Below, piece after piece: positions 1 to 5,152 of a stretch of DNA of 7,053 bases (position 1 is its first letter; each line of letters begins with the position of its first letter). The translations under genes and the position numbers were made by a program. Location: positions 1 to 7,053 of the forward strand of contig CALPRR020000135.1 of assembly GCA_943326025.2 (NCBI GenBank), given 5' to 3'. The notes under the pieces are model-generated. The model did no database searches. It was not told where the DNA came from and worked only from the letters and a program-made list of their open reading frames with translations. This DNA comes from Candidatus Kuenenia stuttgartensis (GTDB lineage Bacteria > Bacteroidota > Bacteroidia > Flavobacteriales_D > Crocinitomicaceae).

Positions 1-237
1 AATTACAGCTGTGAAAGTGCCGGTGATTATGCCAGTGGAACAAATCACACCTTGCCAACAAACGGTTATGCAAGAAATTATAGTGGAGTTTCATTAGATA
101 CGTTTTATAAAAAGATTACATTTCAACAATTATCAAAAGAAGGATTAAATTCAATCGGTTGGGCAATAGAACAAATGGCAGAAGCAGAAGGATTACAAGC
201 CCACAAAAACGCAGTATCAATTAGATTGAGAAATTAG
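1..237 (+). CDS. hisD: Histidinol dehydrogenase, C-terminal 78 residues (5' end outside window)
   Basis: HisD is the NAD-dependent, zinc-dependent enzyme that oxidises L-histidinol through the aldehyde to L-histidine, the last two steps of the pathway, in the cytoplasm. Reading frame 1 is open from the first base to TAG at 235-237. The visible part contains the family signature ESAGDYASGTNHTLPT (visible residues 5-20) and the terminal AHKNAVSIRLRN segment. By comparison with E. coli HisD from memory, Asp9 of the fragment (GDYASG) matches zinc ligand Asp360, and His68 (AHKNAV) matches zinc ligand His419. The C-terminus ends at the usual place, so the gene looks intact at its 3' end. It is the first visible gene of the his operon, and hisC follows 125 bp later. 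That is the longest gap inside the operon and is filled largely with 7-bp repeats. Identification is very secure; only the upstream part is missing. Confidence 0.97.
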   Translation, partial: NYSCESAGDYASGTNHTLPTNGYARNYSGVSLDTFYKKITFQQLSKEGLNSIGWAIEQMAEAEGLQAHKNAVSIRLRN

Positions 238-271
238 TCAATAGTTTCTAGTCAATGGTTAATAGTGTTAA
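237..271 (+). repeat. Five-unit 7-bp array starting at the hisD stop codon (GTYAATR type)
   Basis: From the last base of the hisD stop codon, five contiguous 7-bp units can be laid out without a gap: GTCAATA, GTTTCTA, GTCAATG, GTTAATA, GTGTTAA. Every unit begins with GT, and three of the five fit GTYAATR. No ORF or RNA gene explains the stretch. The same 7-bp period recurs with other unit sequences in further spacers of this window. Bases 272-311, after this run, show no structure I can name. Confidence 0.55.
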
Positions 272-311
272 TAGAAATGAGGCTAAGGCTCTCGATGCTG
301 ATGTTTTAAAG

Positions 312-356
312 TCTAATTTCTAGCTTCTAGGAGCGAAGCGATTCTAATATCTTAAT
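312..356 (+). repeat. TCTARNN heptad array upstream of hisC, interrupted
   Basis: Three units (TCTAATT, TCTAGCT, TCTAGGA) run from 312 to 332. A 10-bp GC-richer interruption (GCGAAGCGAT, 333-342) follows, then two more units (TCTAATA, TCTTAAT) from 343 to 356. The array ends 6 bp before the hisC start codon. The 12-mer TCTAATATCTTA at 343-354 also begins the ten-unit array downstream of hisIE (5782-5793), which links the two loci. The effect on hisC expression is unknown. No promoter match of the TAnnTTTG type is evident here. Confidence 0.6.
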
Positions 357-362
357 AATAAA

Positions 363-1382
363 ATGAAAAACTTAATAAGAAATAACATAAAAAATCTTCA
401 ACCTTACGCATGTGCAAGGGATGAATACAAAGGAGATGAAGGGATCTTTTTAGATGCGAATGAGAATCCTTTTGGGGAGAACAATCGATATCCAGATCCA
501 TATCAAAAAGAGTTAAAAGCTGAATTATCGAAAATTAAAAATGTAGAGACTAATCAAATCTTTATTGGAAATGGAAGTGATGAGGTAATCGATTTATTGT
601 ACCGTATTTTCTGTAATCCTGGGAAAGATAAAGTAATTGTTTTCACACCAACATATGGGATGTATGAAGTTTCAGCAGGGATTAATGATGTCGAAGTAAT
701 TAAGATTCCATTAACAGAAGATTTTCAAATTGAAAAAGTATCTTATGATGCATATTTGAATGACGAGACAATCAAAGTGATGTTCATTTGTTCACCAAAT
801 AATCCAACTGGAAACTCAATCGATAACGATGAAATAGAGGATATTCTAAAAAGATTTAAAGGAATTGTTTTTATTGATGAAGCGTATATTGATTTCAGTA
901 CAAAAGAGTCTTGGTTAAAAAGATTGAATGAATTTCCGAATTTAATTATTTCACAAACATTCAGCAAAGCATGGGGATTAGCAGCTGTAAGAGTAGGAAT
1001 AGCTTATTCAAATGAAGAGATTATTTCTTACTACAATAAAGTGAAACCACCTTACAATGTTAGTAAGTTGAATCAAGAATGCGTGTTAGAAGCTTTGAAG
1101 AATAGTAAAAAACAGGAAGAAGAAATTTCATTAATTTTAAAAGAAAGAACTAAATTAGTTGAGGCCTTAAAAGGAATAAATGGAGTGGTTAAAATTTATC
1201 CTTCGGATGCCAATTTTTTATTGATAGAATTCCAAGATGGAAATGCGATTTATTCGGATTTAATTGAGCGAAAAATAATTACAAGAAATAGAAGTTCCGT
1301 GGTTAAAAACACAGTTCGAATTTCAATCGGAACAAAAGAAGAAAACGAAAAATTAATAAAAGAAATTAGTCTGATTTCATAA
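363..1382 (+). CDS. hisC: Histidinol-phosphate aminotransferase
   Basis: HisC is a PLP-dependent fold-type I aminotransferase. It converts imidazole acetol phosphate plus glutamate to L-histidinol phosphate and 2-oxoglutarate. The 339-residue product is near the usual family length of about 350. Visible landmarks are the N-terminal substrate-side segment PYACARDEYKG (14-24), FLDANENPFG (29-38), GNGSDEVIDLL (69-79), CSPNNPTG (143-150), the cofactor-binding Asp172 and Tyr175 in FIDEAYIDF, the Schiff-base Lys202 in QTFSKAWGLAAVRVG with Arg210, and C-terminal Arg319 in VRISIG, expected to bind substrate. The start at 363 places these motifs at normal distances. It is preceded only by an A-rich leader without a Shine-Dalgarno sequence, as is common in Bacteroidota. 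Its product is the substrate of the HisB phosphatase domain encoded next, 62 bp downstream. No missing residues or frameshift were seen. Confidence 0.96.
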   Translation: MKNLIRNNIKNLQPYACARDEYKGDEGIFLDANENPFGENNRYPDPYQKELKAELSKIKNVETNQIFIGNGSDEVIDLLYRIFCNPGKDKVIVFTPTYGMYEVSAGINDVEVIKIPLTEDFQIEKVSYDAYLNDETIKVMFICSPNNPTGNSIDNDEIEDILKRFKGIVFIDEAYIDFSTKESWLKRLNEFPNLIISQTFSKAWGLAAVRVGIAYSNEEIISYYNKVKPPYNVSKLNQECVLEALKNSKKQEEEISLILKERTKLVEALKGINGVVKIYPSDANFLLIEFQDGNAIYSDLIERKIITRNRSSVVKNTVRISIGTKEENEKLIKEISLIS

Positions 1383-1384
1383 CT

Positions 1385-1402
1385 TCCCTCTTTGGAGAGG
1401 GA
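1385..1402 (+). repeat. Hairpin in the hisC-hisB spacer with an alternative pairing partner
   Basis: TCCCTCT (1385-1391) pairs perfectly with AGAGGGA (1396-1402) around a TTGG loop. TCCCTC (1385-1390) could instead pair with a second GAGGGA at 1405-1410, so two mutually exclusive stems are possible. No T-run follows, so this does not look like an intrinsic terminator. From memory, CCCTCTTTGGAGAGGG-like stems followed by a G-rich segment are frequent intergenic elements in flavobacterial genomes. A dispersed REP-like repeat is therefore a likelier reading than a his-specific attenuator. Confidence 0.5.
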
Positions 1403-1444
1403 TTGAGGGAGAAGACATTTTAATATAGAAATCTAATTAAAAAA

Positions 1445-2539
1445 ATGAAGAAAGTATTATTCGTAGACAGAGATGGAACGTTAATTATCGAACCACCTGT
1501 CGATTTTCAAGTAGATAGCTTAGAAAAATTAGAATATTATCCACAAGTATTTCAATATTTGAGTAAAATATCAAAAGAATGTGATTTTGAAATAGTATTA
1601 ATTACAAACCAAGATGGGCTAGGAACAGCTTCTTTTCCAGAAGAAACCTTTTGGCCTGCTCAAAATAAAATGCTTCAAGCGTTTAAAAATGAAGGTGTAA
1701 TTTTTAATGATATTTTAATAGATAGAAGTTTTCCTGAAGAAAATTTGCCGACACGAAAACCAGGAGTTGGAATGTTAGGAAAGTATATTTACGGGGATTA
1801 TGATTTAGCTAATTCTTATGTGATTGGTGATCGCAAAACAGATGTTCAGTTGGCTGAAAATTTAGGTTCCAAATCGATCTACATGGGGGTAGATTTTGAA
1901 GATGTGAATCCAAGCTTTTCTTCAACTAAATGGAATGAGATTTACAGTTATTTAACGGCGATTCCTAGAACATCTTCTGTTGTTAGAAACACCAATGAAA
2001 CGAAAATTAAAGTTGATTTAAATCTAGATGGATCAGGTAAAAACAACTTATCTACGGGACTTGGATTTTTTGATCACATGTTAGAGCAAATTGCAAAACA
2101 CGGACTTTTAGATTTAAGTGTAGAAGTAAAAGGAGATTTAGAAATCGATGAACACCACACGATTGAAGATGTGGCAATAACGCTTGGAACAGCTTTTAAT
2201 GAAGCATTAGGAAGTAAAAAAGGAATTGAGAGATATGGATTTTTATTACCGATGGATGATTGTTTAGCACAAGTAGCAATTGATTTTGGAGGACGACCAT
2301 GGTTAGTTTGGGAAGCTGAATTTAAAAGAGAAATGATAGGTGAAATGCCTTCAGAGATGTTTATGCACTTTTTTAAATCGTTTAGTGATGCAGCTAAATG
2401 TAATTTGAACATCAAAGCAGAAGGTGAAAATGAGCACCATAAAATTGAAGGGATTTTTAAAGCGTTTGCAAAAGCAATTAAAATGGCAGTAAAGAAAACA
2501 GGTGATTTTTCGATACCAAGTACAAAAGGAAGTTTATGA
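1445..2539 (+). CDS. hisB: Bifunctional histidinol-phosphatase / imidazoleglycerol-phosphate dehydratase
   Basis: This 364-residue fusion carries two pathway activities. Residues about 1-165 are a HAD-superfamily histidinol-phosphate phosphatase, with DxD motif Asp8/Asp10 in FVDRDGTL, motif II in LITNQDGLGT (52-61), Lys105 in TRKPG and the acidic motif IGDRKTD (127-133). Residues about 175-364 are the Mn-dependent IGP dehydratase, with GLGFFDHML (205-213, His211), DEHHTIED (235-242; His237, His238, Glu241), MHFFKSF (His308) and EHHKIEG (330-336; His331, His332, Glu335). The dehydratase makes imidazole acetol phosphate for HisC, and the phosphatase makes histidinol for HisD. The Cys/His zinc loop of E. 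coli HisB-N (Cys93, His95, Cys101, Cys103, from memory) is replaced here by Asp93, Ser95, Leu101 and Thr103, so the phosphatase half probably lacks structural zinc. The stop codon overlaps the hisH start (ATGA), suggesting translational coupling. Confidence 0.96.
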   Translation: MKKVLFVDRDGTLIIEPPVDFQVDSLEKLEYYPQVFQYLSKISKECDFEIVLITNQDGLGTASFPEETFWPAQNKMLQAFKNEGVIFNDILIDRSFPEENLPTRKPGVGMLGKYIYGDYDLANSYVIGDRKTDVQLAENLGSKSIYMGVDFEDVNPSFSSTKWNEIYSYLTAIPRTSSVVRNTNETKIKVDLNLDGSGKNNLSTGLGFFDHMLEQIAKHGLLDLSVEVKGDLEIDEHHTIEDVAITLGTAFNEALGSKKGIERYGFLLPMDDCLAQVAIDFGGRPWLVWEAEFKREMIGEMPSEMFMHFFKSFSDAAKCNLNIKAEGENEHHKIEGIFKAFAKAIKMAVKKTGDFSIPSTKGSL

Positions 2540-3105
2540 TCGCAATAGTAAAATACAACGCAGGGAATGTGACATCGGTGAAAAATGCAATCGAACGATT
2601 AGGGTTTGAATGTATTGTAACAGATAATAGTGAAGAACTTCAAAAAGCAGATAAAGTGATATTTCCTGGTGTTGGAGAAGCAAGTTCAGCAATGGCATAT
2701 TTAAAAGAAAAAGGTTTAGATGAGGTGATCAAAAACTTGAAACAACCTTTTTTAGGGATTTGCTTAGGGATGCAACTCATGTGTGATTATTCTGAAGAAG
2801 GTAATGTTGAGTGTTTAGGGATTTTTAAAACGAAAGTAAAGAAGTTTCCACCGTTGGATTTAGTGCCACAAATGGGATGGAATACAATCGTTCAGAATGG
2901 AAAAGAAAATGAGAATGAAGATGTTTATTTCGTGCATAGTTATTATGCAGAAGTTTGCGAAGAGACAACAGCAACTTGTAATTACATATTAAATTTCAGT
3001 GCAGCTTTGCAAAAAGACAATTTCTACGGAGTTCAATTTCACCCAGAAAAATCCGGAAAAATAGGAGAGGAAATATTAAATAAATTTTTAATGTTGAATT
3101 TTTAA
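2536..3105 (+). CDS. hisH: Imidazole glycerol phosphate synthase, glutamine amidotransferase subunit
   Basis: HisH is the class I (triad) glutaminase subunit of IGP synthase. It hydrolyses glutamine and channels ammonia to HisF. The 189-residue product shows YNAGNVTSV (7-15), the oxyanion-strand motif FPGVGEA (43-49), the nucleophile elbow GICLGMQ with Cys76, the HisF-interface segment PQMGWN (111-116), YFVHSYY (131-137), and the catalytic His169 and Glu171 in GVQFHPEKSG. All triad residues are present. The start overlaps the hisB stop by four bases (ATGA). The last six residues (FLMLNF) and the stop are exactly three 7-bp units of the spacer repeat that continues downstream, so the natural C-terminus may have been altered by the array. 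The partner gene hisF lies two genes further on, separated by hisA and a non-his gene. Confidence 0.96.
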   Translation: MIAIVKYNAGNVTSVKNAIERLGFECIVTDNSEELQKADKVIFPGVGEASSAMAYLKEKGLDEVIKNLKQPFLGICLGMQLMCDYSEEGNVECLGIFKTKVKKFPPLDLVPQMGWNTIVQNGKENENEDVYFVHSYYAEVCEETTATCNYILNFSAALQKDNFYGVQFHPEKSGKIGEEILNKFLMLNF

Positions 3106-3154
3106 TGTTGAATTATAATCCAAAATCTAAAATTCAAAATCTAAAATTTTAATT
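3085..3154 (+). repeat. Ten-unit 7-bp array spanning the hisH stop codon and the hisH-hisA spacer
   Basis: Seventy bases divide without remainder into ten heptads. TTTTTAA and TGTTGAA alternate twice (3085-3112). TTATAAT and CCAAAAT follow, then CTAAAAT and TCAAAAT alternating, then CTAAAAT again, and finally TTTAATT. The first three units are coding: they give the last six hisH codons and the TAA at 3103-3105. The 14-bp dimer TTTTTAATGTTGAA is perfectly duplicated. The 13-mer AATCCAAAATCTA at 3117-3129 recurs at 4313-4325 in front of hisF. The remaining spacer to hisA (3155-3180) shows no recognisable element. Confidence 0.7.
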
Positions 3155-3180
3155 GCCTTAAATGGTTTAAATAAAACAAA

Positions 3181-3894
3181 ATGAGAATAATACCAGCAAT
3201 AGACATCATCGAAGGAAAATGTGTCCGTTTATCTAAAGGAGACTATTCTACGAAAATAATATACAATGAAAACCCATTAGAAGTTGCGATGGAGTTTGAA
3301 GCAAATGGAATCGAGTATTTACATTTAGTAGATTTAGATGGGGCAAAGTCAAAGCAAATTGTTAATTATAAAATCTTGAATGAAATAGCATCCAAAACAA
3401 AACTTAAAATTGATTTTGGTGGAGGTTTAAAAAGAGATGAAGATTTAAAAATTGCTTTCGACAATGGAGCGACTCAAATAACAGCTGGAAGTATAGCGGT
3501 GGATCAACCGGAAATAGTTGCAGGGTGGTTAACTGAATTTGGACCTTCTAAAATAATTTTAGGAGCAGATTGCAAAGACCGTAAAATCGGAACGCACGGT
3601 TGGTTGAATTATTCAGAATTAGATGTAGTTGATTTTATTAAGACATATGAAGAAAAAGGAATTCAATATGTTATATGTACCGATATTTCAAAAGATGGAA
3701 TGTTAGAAGGCGCATCGAATGAATTATACAAAGAAATCATCTCAAAATCGAATGTGAAATTGATTGCAAGCGGAGGTGTTTCATGTTTAGATGATTTAAT
3801 CTCGCTAAAAGAAATAGGCTGCGAAGCCGCAATTCTAGGAAAAGCAATTTATGAAGGAAGAATAAAATTAGAGGAATTGAAAAAGAATTTTTGA
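3181..3894 (+). CDS. hisA: ProFAR (BBM II) isomerase, 1-(5-phosphoribosyl)-5-[(5-phosphoribosylamino)methylideneamino]imidazole-4-carboxamide isomerase
   Basis: HisA is a (beta/alpha)8-barrel enzyme that performs the Amadori rearrangement of ProFAR to PRFAR, the substrate of the HisH/HisF complex. The 237-residue product has the usual length. Visible motifs are RIIPAIDIIEGKCVRL (2-17) with catalytic Asp8, VDLDGAK (50-56), the phosphate-binding DFGGGLK (78-84), ILGADCKD with the second catalytic Asp130, CTDISKDGM (166-174, with the conserved Thr168), and the second phosphate site IASGGVS (195-201). The start at 3181 gives the standard family N-terminus. The stop TGA (3892-3894) lies inside a 7-bp repeat run that begins in the last codons. 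In the simplest Bacteroidota arrangement hisF would follow directly; here a foreign gene intervenes. Confidence 0.96.
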   Translation: MRIIPAIDIIEGKCVRLSKGDYSTKIIYNENPLEVAMEFEANGIEYLHLVDLDGAKSKQIVNYKILNEIASKTKLKIDFGGGLKRDEDLKIAFDNGATQITAGSIAVDQPEIVAGWLTEFGPSKIILGADCKDRKIGTHGWLNYSELDVVDFIKTYEEKGIQYVICTDISKDGMLEGASNELYKEIISKSNVKLIASGGVSCLDDLISLKEIGCEAAILGKAIYEGRIKLEELKKNF

Positions 3895-3920
3895 TTTTGA
3901 ATTTTTGGTTTTGAATTGTT
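3886..3920 (+). repeat. Five-unit 7-bp array overlapping the hisA stop (GATTTTG/AATTTTT type)
   Basis: Five contiguous heptads read AATTTTT, GATTTTG, AATTTTT, GGTTTTG, AATTGTT, giving a 14-bp higher-order period. The hisA stop codon TGA spans the junction of units one and two. The segment GATTTTGAATTTTT (3893-3906) is the inverted counterpart, 13 of 14 bases, of AAAAATCCAAAATC (4310-4323) on the other side of the four-helix gene. Confidence 0.6.
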
Positions 3921-3932
3921 TATAGAACGAAC

Positions 3933-3957
3933 TTTTTCACTAAATTAAAGTGAAAAA
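3933..3957 (+). promoter_or_regulatory. Hairpin immediately upstream of the four-helix-bundle gene start
   Basis: TTTTTCACT (3933-3941) and AGTGAAAAA (3949-3957) are perfect reverse complements, 9 bp, around the 7-nt loop AAATTAA. The stem ends 3 nt before the ATG at 3961. If formed in mRNA it would cover the region normally contacted by the 30S subunit and could lower translation of this gene relative to its his neighbours. It lacks a following T-tract, so it is not a typical intrinsic terminator. The hairpin itself is directly visible; its regulatory role is inferred. Confidence 0.5.
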
Positions 3958-3960
3958 AAC

Positions 3961-4311
3961 ATGGAATCTAATTTAATCAAGGAAAAATCATTTCAATTTT
4001 CATTAAAATCTATCGATTTATATAAAGAATTAATTAATAATAAAGAGTTTGTTTTGTCTAAACAATTTTTGAGAAGTGCAACAAATATAGGAGCGAATGT
4101 AAATGAGTCTGAGGCAGCATGTTCGAGAAAAGACTTTGTGCACAAGCTAACAATAGCATCTAAAGAAGCGAGAGAAACAATGTATTGGCTAAAATTAATT
4201 GAATATACAGAGGTGTTGAATTGTGAATATGAAGAAATAAAGAAAGAATGTGAAAGCATAATAAGAATTCTGACTTCAATCGTAAAAACAACAAGTGCAT
4301 CAATTAATTAA
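3961..4311 (+). CDS. Four-helix-bundle protein of the S23 / 23S rRNA intervening-sequence protein family
   Basis: The 116-residue all-helical product matches the family annotated as 'four helix bundle protein' (TIGR02436, 23S rRNA IVS-encoded protein type). Members resemble the pentameric Avd accessory proteins of diversity-generating retroelements. Characteristic blocks are KSFQFSLKSIDLYKEL (9-24), FVLSKQFLRSATNIGANVNES (30-50, the hallmark SKQ-LRS-T-IGAN-ES pattern), and KDFVHKLTIASKEARETMYWL (57-77), followed by a fourth helix (about 88-110). No signal peptide or membrane segment is present. The biochemical role of free-standing members is not established, although binding of a nucleic acid or nucleoprotein partner is suspected for the family. 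It sits between hisA and hisF, in the same direction, with its own 66-bp leader, a hairpin before the start, and 7-bp repeat arrays in opposite orientation on each side. This suggests a later insertion into the operon. The N-terminus matches the family, so the ATG at 3961 is well supported. Confidence 0.88.
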   Translation: MESNLIKEKSFQFSLKSIDLYKELINNKEFVLSKQFLRSATNIGANVNESEAACSRKDFVHKLTIASKEARETMYWLKLIEYTEVLNCEYEEIKKECESIIRILTSIVKTTSASIN

Positions 4312-4340
4312 AAATCCAAAATCTACAATTAAAAATTATT
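4306..4340 (+). repeat. Five-unit 7-bp array overlapping the stop of the four-helix gene, in front of hisF
   Basis: Five heptads all starting with AAT run without gap: AATTAAA, AATCCAA, AATCTAC, AATTAAA, AATTATT. The TAA stop (4309-4311) falls inside the first unit, and the array ends 5 bp before the hisF GTG. It contains the 13-mer AATCCAAAATCTA that is also found in the hisH-hisA spacer (3117-3129). It also contains the inverted 14-mer shared with the array after hisA. Confidence 0.58.
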
Positions 4341-4345
4341 AAGTC

Positions 4346-5104
4346 GTGTTAAAAAAAAGAATAATACCATGTCTAGATATAAAAGACGGTAGAACAGTAA
4401 AAGGAGTCAATTTTGAAGGATTGATAGATGCCGGTTTACCAGTTGAATTAGCGAAGAGATATGCAGATGAAGGAGCTGATGAATTAGTGTTTTTAGATAT
4501 TACTGCGACGATTGAAAAGAGAAAAACACTTTCAGATTTAGTGGAGTTAATTTCAAAAGAGATAAATATTCCATTTACAGTAGGAGGAGGGATTAATTCA
4601 TTGGAAGAAGCAGCAACGTTGATTCAAAGAGGAGCGGATAAAGTGAGTTTAAATTCATCAGCTGTCATAAGACCCGAATTAATACAGGAGATTGCAAGTC
4701 AATTTGGGAGTCAATGTGTTGTTGTGGCAATTGATACAAAATTTGTCAATGGAGAGTGGAAGGTTTTTGTAAGTGGAGGACGGATAGAGACTGATTTAAA
4801 AACAATAGATTGGGCTAAAAAAGTAGAAGTACTAGGAGCAGGTGAAATATTACTGACATCAATGAATAGTGATGGAACAAAAAATGGTTTTGAGAAAAGT
4901 ATTTTAAAAGAGATTGTTCAAGAATTAAATATTCCAGTAATAGCATCAGGTGGGGCAGGTTCAAAAGAGCATTTTAAAGAAGTGTTCGAAGAAACAAATG
5001 TAAGCGCAGCGTTAGCAGCAAGTGTTTTTCATTTTGGTGAAATTTCAATACCCGATTTAAAAAAATATTTAAACGAAAATAAAATATACGTACGAACAAC
5101 GTAG
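4346..5104 (+). CDS. hisF: Imidazole glycerol phosphate synthase, cyclase subunit (GTG start)
   Basis: HisF is the (beta/alpha)8-barrel synthase that uses ammonia from HisH to turn PRFAR into imidazole glycerol phosphate and AICAR. The 252-residue product carries KRIIPCLDIKDGRTVKG (4-20) with catalytic Asp11, VGGGI (79-83), VVAIDTK with the second catalytic Asp130, TSMNSDGT (171-178, Asp176), and the phosphate loop IASGGAG (199-205). Residues Arg5, Glu46, Asp98 and Lys99 fall at the same numbers as the ammonia-gate and interface residues I recall from Thermotoga maritima HisF, so the barrel is collinear. The start must be GTG at 4346: an in-frame TAA lies two codons upstream (4340-4342), and no ATG occurs before the essential RIIPCLD strand. 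The rare start codon and the lack of a Shine-Dalgarno sequence suggest modest initiation. Confidence 0.96.
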   Translation: MLKKRIIPCLDIKDGRTVKGVNFEGLIDAGLPVELAKRYADEGADELVFLDITATIEKRKTLSDLVELISKEINIPFTVGGGINSLEEAATLIQRGADKVSLNSSAVIRPELIQEIASQFGSQCVVVAIDTKFVNGEWKVFVSGGRIETDLKTIDWAKKVEVLGAGEILLTSMNSDGTKNGFEKSILKEIVQELNIPVIASGGAGSKEHFKEVFEETNVSAALAASVFHFGEISIPDLKKYLNENKIYVRTT

Positions 5105-5124
5105 GTCGCAATTGCAATTTCGAC
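5105..5124 (+). repeat. 20-bp imperfect palindrome directly after the hisF stop
   Basis: The 20 bases that follow the TAG of hisF read GTCGCAATTGCAATTTCGAC. They are self-complementary at nine of ten base pairs; only position 5 (C) against 16 (T) mismatches. As RNA, hairpin formation would force the centre open. As DNA it could be a dyad protein site or part of a dispersed intergenic element. The rest of the spacer to hisIE (5125-5152) is plain AT-rich leader. Confidence 0.45.
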
Positions 5125-5152
5125 TATCTTATTCGAAAATAAATAATATAAA

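Noticed and set aside
238..362. Histidine attenuator with His-rich leader peptide before hisC
   Set aside because: No run of His codons, no leader ORF and no terminator/antiterminator pair were seen. The spacer holds 7-bp repeats instead.
743..967. Minus-strand ORF of 74 codons inside hisC
   Set aside because: It lies wholly opposite the well-supported hisC coding sequence, its product is not recognisable, and it has no leader of its own. It is a shadow frame.
2074..2415. Minus-strand ORF of 113 codons inside hisB
   Set aside because: It lies opposite the conserved dehydratase domain, whose histidine motifs fix the plus frame. The Ser-rich minus product is a typical antisense shadow.
3933..3957. 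Intrinsic terminator between hisA and the four-helix gene
   Set aside because: The stem is AT-rich and not followed by a T-tract on either strand, so it was kept only as a hairpin of possible translational effect.
3993..4259. Minus-strand ORF of 88 codons opposite the four-helix gene
   Set aside because: The plus-strand product carries all family motifs. The minus frame gives a Ser/Phe-rich unrecognisable product.
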